From Ignavibacteria bacterium UBA2373 (lineage in GTDB: Bacteria > Bacteroidota > Ignavibacteria > Kapaibacteriales > UBA961): a DNA stretch of 39,672 nucleotides. Positions within the stretch are counted from its first letter, which is position 1. Every line of letters begins with the position of its first letter. Shown here one piece after another: positions 15,885 through 24,297 of this stretch. The stretch lies in contig DDTD01000027.1 in assembly GCA_002344005.1 (NCBI GenBank), positions 60,222 through 99,893 of the forward strand, read 5' to 3'. The notes beneath the pieces are model-generated. The model had not been told where the DNA came from. It saw nothing but the letters and a program-made list of their open reading frames with translations, and ran no database searches. The translations under genes were made by a program, and so were the position numbers.

Positions 15885-17639
15885 CCCTTTTTCCCTGCTG
15901 ATTCTGTTGTTGCGGGCAAAAGAATCCTTCATACTCTCACAGGACTTGGGAATAACAAAGCCGTAACAGCATTCATTGCTGTAATCTGCTTTCTCATGAC
16001 AGCCAACCTCAATGCCCAAACACTTGACTGGGTAAAAACTTTTGGAGGAATAGGTTATGATATAGGGAATTCAGTAACCGTTGATGATGAAGGCAATATC
16101 TATACAACAGGAAGTTTTAATGATACAGTTGACTTTGACCCGGGACCGGATGTGATGAAGCTAAATCCAGGAAGAGGTTCAGCTATTTTCATTCAAAAAT
16201 TGGATGCTAATGGCAATTTTATCTGGGCGAAATCTTGCGGCGGGAAAGGGAATCAAATTGGACAATCCATCAAGGTTGATGCTATGGGTGATGTCTATAC
16301 AACAGGAATTTTTCAAGACACCATTGATTTTAATCCGGGAACAGGTGTAGCAAATCTTTCTGCCGTAGGCGAGGAAGATGTTTTTATTCTGAAATTAGAT
16401 GCAAATGGCAATTTTCTTTGGGCAAAATCTTTTGGGGGGATAGAAATGGATCGAGGGTATTCTATTGCTATTGATGCTGAGGGTAATGTTTATACAACAG
16501 GATACTTTATTGATACTGTTGACTTTGACCCGGGAACAGGTGTGACAAATCTTTCGGCTGTTGGTGGAAAGGACATTTTTATTCTGAAATTAGACCCAAA
16601 TGGCAATTTCGTTTGGGCGAAATCTTTCGGGGGGACAGAAGGGATTGGTATAGCCATAGATGGTATGGGTAATGTCATTACAACAGGATATTTTAGTGAT
16701 ACCGTAGATTTTGACCCGGGTACGGGTGTGATGAACCTAACTTCTGCTGGAGAAACCGACATTTTTATTCTGAAATTGGATGCTAATGGAAATTTACTCT
16801 GGGCGAAATCTTGCGGTGGGTATTGGATTGTCGGAGGAGGAATTTCCATCACCTTTGATGCTACAAATAATGTCTATACAACAGGTGCATTTGATGGCAC
16901 TGTTGACTTTGACCCGGGAACAGGAGTGAAAAATCTTTCTGCCATGGGAGAATCTGACATTTTCATTCAGAAATTAGATGCACAAGGCAATTTCATCTGG
17001 GCAAAAACTTTTGGGGGGAACGATTTTGACCAATCTTATTCTATAGCTATTGATGCTGAGAGTAATGTTTATAGCATAGGAGATTTTGTCGGTACTGTAG
17101 ATTTTGACCCGGGAACAGGTGTAGCAAATCTTTCTGCCGTAAAAGATGGAGATATCTTCATTCAGAAATTGGATGCACAAGGGAATTTCATCTGGGCAAA
17201 ATCTTTTGGAGGAGAAGGTCATAATTTTGGGTCTTCCATAGATGTTGATGCTGCAAACAATATATATACAACGGGACTCTTTCGTAATACCGTTGATTTT
17301 GACCCGGGAACGGATGTGAAAAATCTAAAATCAATTGGAGGTTATGACATTTATGTGCATAAAATGAAACAAACGGCGACGGGTGTGGCGGATATTGACA
17401 ATGGTATTGATATTTCTCTTTATCCCAATCCGAGTAATGGTTTTATTCATATTGCTTTGAACGAGGCTGTCGGTGAAGCGTCTATTACTATTACAGATTT
17501 GCAAGGAAAAATAATTCACTCCGAACAAATGAGCGCAGCTACTAAATCAAGCATGGATATTCAAGCTCCGAACGGTGTATATTTTGTTCATGTCAAAACC
17601 ACAAATGGACAAAGTATTATGAAATTTATCAAAGAATAA
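15834..17639 (+). CDS. Secreted seven-repeat beta-propeller with T9SS sorting tail
   Basis: 601 aa. Seven repeats of about 55-60 residues run from about residue 64 to 515. Each has WAK[ST]FGG, D..[GN]N.YTTG, VDFDPGTGV, NLSA and D.FI.KLDA.GNF, matching the SBBP-type propeller repeat; seven repeats suggest a closed seven-bladed propeller. The C-terminal 75 residues (SLYPNPSNGFIHIAL to GQSIMKFIKE) look like a type A T9SS sorting domain, so it should reach the cell surface. Oddly, the hydrophobic signal segment (about 43-58, then LNAQ) is preceded by about 40 residues, of which the first 16 match the next gene's N-terminus. The true start could be internal. Ligand unknown; the DFDPG turns may bind calcium. 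Confidence 0.85.
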   Translation: MESLNNRTYTMSEADIKPFFPADSVVAGKRILHTLTGLGNNKAVTAFIAVICFLMTANLNAQTLDWVKTFGGIGYDIGNSVTVDDEGNIYTTGSFNDTVDFDPGPDVMKLNPGRGSAIFIQKLDANGNFIWAKSCGGKGNQIGQSIKVDAMGDVYTTGIFQDTIDFNPGTGVANLSAVGEEDVFILKLDANGNFLWAKSFGGIEMDRGYSIAIDAEGNVYTTGYFIDTVDFDPGTGVTNLSAVGGKDIFILKLDPNGNFVWAKSFGGTEGIGIAIDGMGNVITTGYFSDTVDFDPGTGVMNLTSAGETDIFILKLDANGNLLWAKSCGGYWIVGGGISITFDATNNVYTTGAFDGTVDFDPGTGVKNLSAMGESDIFIQKLDAQGNFIWAKTFGGNDFDQSYSIAIDAESNVYSIGDFVGTVDFDPGTGVANLSAVKDGDIFIQKLDAQGNFIWAKSFGGEGHNFGSSIDVDAANNIYTTGLFRNTVDFDPGTDVKNLKSIGGYDIYVHKMKQTATGVADIDNGIDISLYPNPSNGFIHIALNEAVGEASITITDLQGKIIHSEQMSAATKSSMDIQAPNGVYFVHVKTTNGQSIMKFIKE

Positions 17640-17768
17640 TTATCCTTTACTTTTTCCAAAATTTTATTGATTGAGCTAAGAAGATATATTTCTGATTATT
17701 TTGCAAACATATTATTATTCTGACATTACGCTCTTTATCATCAAACATTATTTTTTCCCAATATATTT

Positions 17769-17831
17769 AAGGATACTGCGATGGAAAACATGATTAACCG
17801 GACTTACAATATGTCCGACCCCGATTTAGCG
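17769..17831 (+). repeat. Shared 5' module, second copy
   Basis: AAGGATACTGCGATGGAAA plus the following codons repeats the leader at 15,822 with few changes. The AAGGA is correctly placed for the ATG at 17,781, which supports the equivalent ATG in both genes. Confidence 0.8.
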
Positions 17832-18959
17832 CAATTTGCTACCAATCTTGCAGGGTTTTTGACTCGTGATTTAGCTGATTTGGCAGAGTTCGGCATGACC
17901 GCTGCTAAAATCACGGCTTTGGTTGATCTTCAAAATGCTTTTGAAGTTATCACACCCGATTATGTCTATGTGGCAATTGTTTCTCAAAAGGTCTTGGATA
18001 AAAATAATAAGCGGGCTGTTTTGGAAGATATGCTCGGCAAAATTCGTGTCAGAGCGGTTAATACTTTCGGTGAAGATAGCCCTGTTTACAAGGAATTTAA
18101 TTTCACCCGTGTGAATACGACATCGGATGCTACCTACCTTTCGCGGTGTCGTTCTATTGCTGCAACGGCGGAAAAATACCTTGCCGAGCTTGCCGCTTTT
18201 GGTCAAACCCAAGCCCAAATTGATGCTTTTATTGCCGAATGTGACAGCTTCGAAACGGCGCAGCGGGCTATTGCTTCGGCGGTGTCCGACCGATTGACCG
18301 GCACACGTCTTAGAATCGAAAAAGGCAATGAATTATATGGATTTGTGGCAACATATTGCTCTTTGGGCAAGGCAGCGTTCGGCAATACCAATTATGCGAA
18401 ATATCAGGATTATATCATCTATGACAATGCCGATACGCCGCACACCGCACCGCAAACACCGCAAAATGTGAATTTCCAAAATGATGTGGTGTCATGGACT
18501 CCATCCCCCACCGCCACCAGCTATAAATTGTATCAATCTTTGACCCCGGCGGGCGATGATTGGTCGGTGATTGACGAAGGCAATGACACAATGGCGATAG
18601 TGCCGCATATCTTTATTGGCGGCAGACGTTTCCGCATCACGGCGCATAATCTTGCCGGAACGAGCGAGCCAAGTGCCGAGGTATATAATGTTGCTTCGGT
18701 GAATATCCCGACGGGTTTCATGTTTGCGGATAATCAGTTGGTTTGGAATCAGGTGGATTGGGCGAATGGTTACTTCGTGGAGCAATCGCAAAACGGCACA
18801 GATTGGACAGAAATTTGGAATCAAAACACCGCTTCCATGCCTTTGGAATTGCAGCCCGGCACATGGTATTATCGTTTGCGTTCGGGTTATGGTGGCGTAT
18901 ATTCGGGTTATACGCCTGTCGTGGAATTGAATGGCGGCTCAGGCAATGTGAATGGGTAG
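17781..18959 (+). CDS. Duplicated helical domain plus two fibronectin III-like domains
   Basis: 392 aa; I do not recognise a named family for the first half. Residues about 20-115 and 115-210 look like two copies of one helical domain: LADLAEFGMTAAKITAL near residue 30 aligns with LAELAAFGQTQAQIDAF near 137. The second half has two Fn3-like beta domains (about 217-305, VSWTPSPTATSYKLYQS; and 306-385, LVWNQVDWANGYFVEQS). There is no signal peptide, transmembrane segment or sorting tail, which is unusual for Fn3 proteins. Its leader and first 16 codons match the gene at 15,834. Higher GC than the AT-rich pair that begins 39 nt downstream. Confidence 0.7.
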   Translation: MENMINRTYNMSDPDLAQFATNLAGFLTRDLADLAEFGMTAAKITALVDLQNAFEVITPDYVYVAIVSQKVLDKNNKRAVLEDMLGKIRVRAVNTFGEDSPVYKEFNFTRVNTTSDATYLSRCRSIAATAEKYLAELAAFGQTQAQIDAFIAECDSFETAQRAIASAVSDRLTGTRLRIEKGNELYGFVATYCSLGKAAFGNTNYAKYQDYIIYDNADTPHTAPQTPQNVNFQNDVVSWTPSPTATSYKLYQSLTPAGDDWSVIDEGNDTMAIVPHIFIGGRRFRITAHNLAGTSEPSAEVYNVASVNIPTGFMFADNQLVWNQVDWANGYFVEQSQNGTDWTEIWNQNTASMPLELQPGTWYYRLRSGYGGVYSGYTPVVELNGGSGNVNG

Positions 18960-18998
18960 GAAACGTTCTTTAGACTATTTTACAGTGCGGAGAACACA

Positions 18999-20339
18999 AT
19001 GCTGATACGTTTTACGGTTAGTAATTTCTTGTCATTTGACGAAGAAACGGTTTTCGATATGCTTGCGTCGAGTTCCGCCGAGCATCCGGATCATGTGTCT
19101 GCCATTGGCAATGTCAAAGTAGTCAAAAATGCAGCTATCTATGGCGCGAATGGCTCGGGCAAATCAAATCTGGTACGTGCTATTGACACATTCATTTCGA
19201 TAATTAAAAATGGGAAATTGTCAGAGAATATCAATACATATAAATTTAAGCTGAATCCGGAAAGTAAAGATTTGCCCGTAAAATTCGAGATGGAATTTAG
19301 TATTGGCGATACAATGTATCTCTATGGCATTGAATGTAACAATAAAACAATTGAGCATGAATGGCTATATGATACGACCAATCCAGAAAACGATGAGCTA
19401 TTATTGGAAAGGAAAACGCTTGGTAATAGATCGTATAAACTACGTTTTTATCAAAAATGGGATGAAACTCCAGAGCAAAAAGGTATCAATGCACTATTAG
19501 AAAAGAATTTATTAAGAGATAATGAGCTATTCTTAAATTATCATGAAACTTTATTGATTGATGATTTATCCGTAATAGTTAACTATGTGAAGAATAACAT
19601 CATCTTTATTGTACGATATTCAACGTTGTCGAACTATCATAATTTTCTAAAAGTCCCATCAGTTACTACTGAAACAAGTGAGTTAATTCGTAGATTTGAC
19701 ACGGGTATTGAATCGGTCACGATTAATGAAATCCCACTTGAGAGTATTCTTGAAGATTACAGTAATTTTGTTCAAAAATATAATCTTACACTAAGTAAAA
19801 AGGACATTGAAGATATTCAAAATTTAAGCCCGGATAATCCTCATTTGATACGTAAAGATGCAGGTTTTTTTAGAATTAATGGTCAAGTAATGTTCAGACA
19901 GCTTTTTTTTGAGCATAAAGATATTCACGGCAACAAAGTGGGATTCTTCATTGAGCAAGAGTCTGATGGAACACGCAGAATTGTTGATTTATTGACTATA
20001 GTGCTAAGTAAGCACGTTAAGGATTTGGTGTGGATTATTGATGAGATAGACAATTCATTACATCCTAATTTATGTTATGAATTTGTGAAATTACTTATGA
20101 CTGACAGAAATGGCAATTCACAAATTATTTTCACTACGCATCAGCCCAATTTGCTGACACGGGAACTTTTCCGCGATGATGAGATATGGTTTGTTGAAAA
20201 AGATAAACATAAAGGCAATACATCATTGTATCCATTATTTGAATTTGATGTGAAAGAGGGCTTCAATATCCAAGACGGTTATTTATTGGGTCGTTTTGGC
20301 GGTGTACCGATACTTGATACTCATAATTTTATGCTGTGA
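18999..20339 (+). CDS. rloA: RloA-like AAA/ABC-type ATPase (defence pair, first gene)
   Basis: 446 aa. ATP-binding protein of the AAA_15/AAA_21 group, with N-terminal IRFTVSNFLSFDEE, Walker A GANGSGKSN at residues 49-57, a signature-like ESDGTRR near 327, Walker B WIIDEIDNSLHP near 347 and a switch histidine in IIFTTHQPN. The next gene, 6 nt downstream, is RloB-like; together they match RloA/RloB and the AbiLi/AbiLii abortive-infection layout. In the family the ATPase is thought to sense infection and regulate its partner. The coding region is clearly more AT-rich than its left neighbour, consistent with horizontal acquisition. No restriction-modification genes are next to it. Confidence 0.85.
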   Translation: MLIRFTVSNFLSFDEETVFDMLASSSAEHPDHVSAIGNVKVVKNAAIYGANGSGKSNLVRAIDTFISIIKNGKLSENINTYKFKLNPESKDLPVKFEMEFSIGDTMYLYGIECNNKTIEHEWLYDTTNPENDELLLERKTLGNRSYKLRFYQKWDETPEQKGINALLEKNLLRDNELFLNYHETLLIDDLSVIVNYVKNNIIFIVRYSTLSNYHNFLKVPSVTTETSELIRRFDTGIESVTINEIPLESILEDYSNFVQKYNLTLSKKDIEDIQNLSPDNPHLIRKDAGFFRINGQVMFRQLFFEHKDIHGNKVGFFIEQESDGTRRIVDLLTIVLSKHVKDLVWIIDEIDNSLHPNLCYEFVKLLMTDRNGNSQIIFTTHQPNLLTRELFRDDEIWFVEKDKHKGNTSLYPLFEFDVKEGFNIQDGYLLGRFGGVPILDTHNFML

Positions 20340-20345
20340 GAAGAG

Positions 20346-21056
20346 ATGTCGAAAAGAAATAAATACAGCAAGGAAGGAATTCACCGTCAATCGCGCAAAT
20401 ATTCTATGATATGGATATATCCCGAAGGTTCAAAAAGGGAGGTTGATTATTTTGAATATTTTAAAAACATTTCCAGCCGGATAAAGGTAGTTATCAATAA
20501 TGATACTAACAATGAACAACAGAAAAATCGTTCTGCAAATAAATGGCTTCTTGACCAATATGCGAAAAAACCTAAGACTATTGATAAAGCCGTAGGTGAT
20601 AGTGTGTGGTTCGTTATTGATGTGGATCGAAAATCTAAGGAAGATATTTATGATTTACAAACTAATGTTAAAGATGATAAGATAGCCGAAGTAATTATAA
20701 GCAATCCTTGTCTTGAGATTTGGTTACTTTATCATTGCCAAGATGAGAACATACCTAAAAGTTCTTGCCAAGCATTAAAAAATACATTACAAGAAATTAC
20801 GAATGGGAAGAATCATCCATTAGATTTATTACCCCGAATTAATAATGCCGTGAAGTTAGCAAAAGAATGTGACCCCAATCCTAATCACTTTTTCCCGAAT
20901 CCCGATAGTGCCTGTTATTCAAAAGTGTATAGACTTATTGAACATATTAAAGCCAATAGTACCACAGAAGAATTTAATGTATTTTTAGAAAAGACTTTAC
21001 CGAAGAAATTAGCCGAATATAGACAAAAAAATACCTCGAAAAATTCAGGCAATTAA
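20346..21056 (+). CDS. rloB: RloB-like TOPRIM-type protein (defence pair, second gene)
   Basis: 236 aa. Family features visible: a basic N-terminus, IYPEGSKREVDYFEYF with the acidic residue expected at the first TOPRIM position (around E27), VWFVIDVDRKS providing the DxD motif, and ISNPCLEIWLLYHC, the hallmark RloB segment. These suggest a metal-dependent nuclease-like core, as inferred for the effector of RloAB/AbiL systems; activity here is not shown. It starts 6 nt after rloA, so the two are surely one transcript. It shares the low GC of rloA and ends just before a convergent minus-strand gene. No terminator with a clear stem was found. Confidence 0.85.
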   Translation: MSKRNKYSKEGIHRQSRKYSMIWIYPEGSKREVDYFEYFKNISSRIKVVINNDTNNEQQKNRSANKWLLDQYAKKPKTIDKAVGDSVWFVIDVDRKSKEDIYDLQTNVKDDKIAEVIISNPCLEIWLLYHCQDENIPKSSCQALKNTLQEITNGKNHPLDLLPRINNAVKLAKECDPNPNHFFPNPDSACYSKVYRLIEHIKANSTTEEFNVFLEKTLPKKLAEYRQKNTSKNSGN

Positions 21057-21125
21057 GCATTTTAGTGCATAATTACCGATGATTAATATATGGTATTGAG
21101 GTTCTCTATTCTTTTTTTGAACGAT

Positions 21126-22118
21126 TTATGCCTTATAGACATTAGCGGCTATTACTTCAGCTATGCGTAATGCTTCAGCGGCGTCGGTAGCAGTGACGGC
21201 GATGTGACGATCACCGTTGATTGCTTGGACAAAGCTTTTGTGTTCTTCTGCAATGGCATTGACATTTTCGGTTGGCGGTTGTTCAAATATGATGTCCCTT
21301 TGGACGGTGCCGCTTTCGATGCTGCCAAGCATGGTTGCGGGTATGCCGTTGAAATCATTGGTTTTGCTTCCTCTGTCAAGTATTCTGTATGCATCCACAG
21401 AACCTTTTGCGAAGTCAATGGAGAAATATCCGTCTTTTTGGAATAGTCTCATTTTGCGCATTGGTTGTGCGGAGATGCGTGAGGCGGTGATATTGGCAAC
21501 GCATCCATTCATGAATTTGAGCCGCGCATTGGCAATGTCTGCTGTTTCGGTGAGTACTGCTACGCCACTTGCTTCGACGCTGACAATGGGCGATTTGACT
21601 AATGAAAGTGCAATGTCAATGTCGTGAATCATGAGGTCGTGGACAACAGAAACGTCAGTGGCGCGTGGCTTGAATTGTGCAAGGCGATGCGCTTCGATGA
21701 ACATGGGGTTGATGTGGTATGGGTGGAGTGCAGTGAGTGCGGGGTTGAATCGCTCAACATGCCCTACTTGAACAACAACATTGTTGTCTTGGGCAGCAAG
21801 AATTATTTCTTCGGCTTCGGCGAATGTTGTGGTGATGGGTTTTTCTATGAAGCAATGTTTTTGGGCATTGATGGCTTTCATTGCAAGTGGATGGTGGACG
21901 GAAGTTGGCGCAGCGATGATGATAGCATCAGCATTGTCGAGTAATTCGTCGGTGTTTTGGAAGGCATGAGTGCCGTGGCTTTGGGCAATGGTTTGGGCAC
22001 GCTCTAAGTCAGTGTCATAGATTCCGGCAAAATGTATGTCGTGGTTTTGTGCAATAAGTTTTGCGTGAATTGCGCCAAGATGACCTGTTCCGATGATTGC
22101 GATAGCGATTTTTTTCAT
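21126..22118 (-). CDS. Gfo/Idh/MocA-family NAD(P)-dependent oxidoreductase
   Basis: 330 aa. The N-terminal Rossmann fold has AIIGTGHLGAIHAKL (binding glycines near residues 9-14), followed by FIEKPITTT with the family's conserved EKP, then the C-terminal alpha/beta domain. A histidine-rich VVHDLMIHDIDIAL supplies the likely catalytic region. Members act on sugars, inositols or biliverdin-like substrates; nothing in the neighbourhood names the substrate. It sits 126 nt downstream of corA on the same strand, so it may be in the same long transcript or have its own promoter. Coding-strand C/A bias is strong. Confidence 0.9.
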   Translation of the reverse strand: MKKIAIAIIGTGHLGAIHAKLIAQNHDIHFAGIYDTDLERAQTIAQSHGTHAFQNTDELLDNADAIIIAAPTSVHHPLAMKAINAQKHCFIEKPITTTFAEAEEIILAAQDNNVVVQVGHVERFNPALTALHPYHINPMFIEAHRLAQFKPRATDVSVVHDLMIHDIDIALSLVKSPIVSVEASGVAVLTETADIANARLKFMNGCVANITASRISAQPMRKMRLFQKDGYFSIDFAKGSVDAYRILDRGSKTNDFNGIPATMLGSIESGTVQRDIIFEQPPTENVNAIAEEHKSFVQAINGDRHIAVTATDAAEALRIAEVIAANVYKA

Positions 22119-22244
22119 AGCGAAGTAAAGTAATTGTTGTTGGTTAAAGAGAACGTGTTGTCCGCTGAACGGCTTTTTCTTTTGATTATAGTTGGCTGAA
22201 ATTACGAAATGTCCGAGAAATGTGATAATGCGGGGTGGTTTGGT

Positions 22245-23288
22245 TTAGTCGAGCCACCCTTTTCTTTTGAAGTAAATGAGCATCCCTCCTGCGATGAGGA
22301 CGATGACTCCCCAAACGGCATGGTAACCGTAATGCCAATCAAGTTCGGGCAGATAATGGAAGTTCATGCCATAGATGCTTGAGATAAATGTAAGTGGAAG
22401 AAAGATAGTGGAAATAACGGTGAGCACTTTCATTACTTGGTTCATGCGATTGGAATTGACGGAAAGATATGCTTCCAATAGCCCTGCAATATGCTCACGA
22501 TATGAGTCCACAAGGTCTGCGATGCGCACAAGATGGTCATAGACATTGCGGTAATAGATCATTTCTTGCGTTGAGATAAGAGGAAATTCGCCACGCGAGA
22601 GTCGGTTGAGAATCTCACGTTGATATGTGGTGATGCGTCGCAATCGAACAATCCCCTTTTTCAATTCGAGAATGCGTGAGAGCATTTGCACTTGATATGC
22701 TTCGAAGATATTGCTTTCTAATTCATCAATGCGATGGTCGAAATAGTCAATCACGGGTGTGTAATTGTCCACGACTTCATCAATGATAAGGTGGAAGAGA
22801 TAGTCGGGTCCTCTGCCGAGAGTTTGATTGTTTTTGAGGCAAAGGTTTCGCGCATATCTGATGGCTTCGGATGCTTCGTAGTGATGGGTTACAAGGAAGT
22901 TTTTTCCGAGAAAGGCATTGAGCTGTCTTGTTGGGAATTGGACGGCGACATATTGGTGGCGGTCGTCATCATCGTCATCATCGAGCTTTTCGACGGGTCT
23001 GTCCACGGGATTGAAAATGACATAGATATAGTCGTGATAGTCTTCGACTTTGGGATAATGGTCACCTGTTTTTGGCTCTACTCTTTCTCTTTGGCAATCT
23101 TCGACAGCAAGGTGATGGAAAAGGAAAAAGTGTACGAGAAGTGTTTCTTCTTCTTCTTCGGTTGGGTTTTCAAGATCCACCCATATAGTCATAGCGGAGA
23201 AATCGGGGTTTGTGGCACGGAGTACGAACAAATCTTGTATGGAGAGATGTCTCATTTTTCCATTATGATATGCCAAGATTGTGGTCAT
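22245..23288 (-). CDS. corA: CorA-type magnesium/cobalt transporter
   Basis: 347 aa. Pentameric channel for Mg2+ (also Co2+, Ni2+) in the inner membrane. The C-terminus shows TM1 ending in the obligatory YGMN motif (SSIYGMNFHYLPEL) and TM2 (VIVLIAGGMLIYF) with the basic cytoplasmic end KRKGWLD. The long N-terminal cytoplasmic funnel is complete. A run of seven aspartates (KLDDDDDDDRH, around residue 85) is an unusual acidic insertion that could sense divalent ions. It begins 20 nt after the NlpC/P60 gene, so they are probably cotranscribed. Confidence 0.93.
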   Translation of the reverse strand: MTTILAYHNGKMRHLSIQDLFVLRATNPDFSAMTIWVDLENPTEEEEETLLVHFFLFHHLAVEDCQRERVEPKTGDHYPKVEDYHDYIYVIFNPVDRPVEKLDDDDDDDRHQYVAVQFPTRQLNAFLGKNFLVTHHYEASEAIRYARNLCLKNNQTLGRGPDYLFHLIIDEVVDNYTPVIDYFDHRIDELESNIFEAYQVQMLSRILELKKGIVRLRRITTYQREILNRLSRGEFPLISTQEMIYYRNVYDHLVRIADLVDSYREHIAGLLEAYLSVNSNRMNQVMKVLTVISTIFLPLTFISSIYGMNFHYLPELDWHYGYHAVWGVIVLIAGGMLIYFKRKGWLD

Positions 23289-23308
23289 AGTGTTTTCCTT
23301 TTGAAAAA

Positions 23309-23812
23309 TCAGTTAATGGCATTGTCGGGTAAGAATCGTCGTATTCCGGCAAATCCGTTAGCGAGGTATGGGTCATTTAATGGTTGAACAATCACCCCTT
23401 TTGATGATGAAGCGTGGAGTAATTTGTTGTCACCGACATATAATCCCACATGGTTGATGTTTCCTGATTTGTTGCGGAAGAATATTAAGTCGCCGACGGT
23501 TGCTTCATCGGGTTCTATATATTTTCCGGTAGAAAATTGCTGGGCAGAAGTTCGCGGCAATGTGATTCCTATGTCTTGGTAAATGGTAACGATAAGCCCC
23601 GAGCAGTCCATACATTTTGCGGTTCCGCCATAGCAATATGGTGCGCCGAGTCTTTTTTTTGCGGCTGCGATGACTTTTTTTTGGAGTGGTGATATGTCAG
23701 AAACCGACGGCAAAGCGACGGAATTTTTTGTTGGTGCCGATGAGCATCCAATCATCAGCACCACAAGTGCGGAGCTTAGTATTGCCGAGAATATGGTGCG
23801 CAATGAGTTCAT
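23309..23812 (-). CDS. NlpC/P60 (C40) cell-wall peptidase lipoprotein
   Basis: 167 aa. Type II signal peptide with lipobox LMIGC (lipidated Cys23). The catalytic domain (about 45-160) has the nucleophile C70 in MDCSGLIV, H121 in INHVGLYVGD and H133 in LLHASS, plus LPRTSAQQF, all matching C40 peptidases that cut D-Glu-meso-DAP type bonds in peptidoglycan. It is a minimal single-domain enzyme without SH3 repeats, comparable to E. coli MepS/Spr. It lies between the small secreted protein and corA in a same-strand row. Confidence 0.93.
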   Translation of the reverse strand: MNSLRTIFSAILSSALVVLMIGCSSAPTKNSVALPSVSDISPLQKKVIAAAKKRLGAPYCYGGTAKCMDCSGLIVTIYQDIGITLPRTSAQQFSTGKYIEPDEATVGDLIFFRNKSGNINHVGLYVGDNKLLHASSSKGVIVQPLNDPYLANGFAGIRRFLPDNAIN

Positions 23813-23875
23813 ATCAGTATAAGATGATAGTTTTCATGCAGCGATGACCACAGTTTTTATGCCAATGCCTGCCAA

Positions 23876-24286
23876 TTAACGAACTGATATAAATCGCCAG
23901 ACTGTTTTTATGGGTTGTCCGGAGCGTACTGTTGGCGCGGGAGGCATACAAACGCATACTTGTCTTTTGTCGAAGGGATTGGTGAAACATAGTGCCGCTT
24001 CGGGGCAAAAATCCGCAATTTTTTCTTGTTTTGGGAGCAATTCTTTGGTTGATTTATCTTTTGGATTTACGATGGTCACGGATTGAATAGCCCCATCATT
24101 ATAGACAATGGTGTAATCGGTTTTCGTTTGTGGGTCTGTGATAGTGGTGGAGCCATTTTGCAAGACTGCGCCTACCATGACGGGAATAGCTGCTTTCTTT
24201 GTGGCAGCTTTTTTAGCATTATCGTTTGCGAAGACGTGATGGGAAGCAAAAACGATGAGCATAGTGCATAGGAGTAAGTGTTTCAT
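23876..24286 (-). CDS. Small secreted protein, unknown family
   Basis: 136 aa from the ATG giving MKHLLLCTMLIVFASHHVFAND; 32 upstream in-frame residues overlap rsmB and are rejected. The signal peptide is clear (cleavage after VFA). The mature part has an AK-rich linker, a short beta-like segment (GSTTITDPQTKTDYTIVYN) and a C-terminal region with four cysteines (CPEAALC and VCVC). I do not recognise it. It lies 11 nt after rsmB, so it is probably cotranscribed, but a functional link is not evident. Confidence 0.65.
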   Translation of the reverse strand: MKHLLLCTMLIVFASHHVFANDNAKKAATKKAAIPVMVGAVLQNGSTTITDPQTKTDYTIVYNDGAIQSVTIVNPKDKSTKELLPKQEKIADFCPEAALCFTNPFDKRQVCVCMPPAPTVRSGQPIKTVWRFISVR

Positions 24287-24297
24287 TGAGTAATCCT

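Noticed and set aside
18999..21056. PARIS-type (AriA/AriB) assignment for the ATPase/TOPRIM pair
   Set aside because: Gene order and broad type are similar, but the second protein carries the RloB hallmark SNPCLEIWLL with VIDVDRKS, which favours RloAB/AbiL. A profile search could still change this.
22210..22265. Plus-strand hairpin GGGTGG...CCACCC followed by TTTTCTTTT near the end of corA
   Set aside because: No plus-strand gene precedes it, and on the minus strand it overlaps the corA stop without a U-tract, so a terminator role is unsupported.
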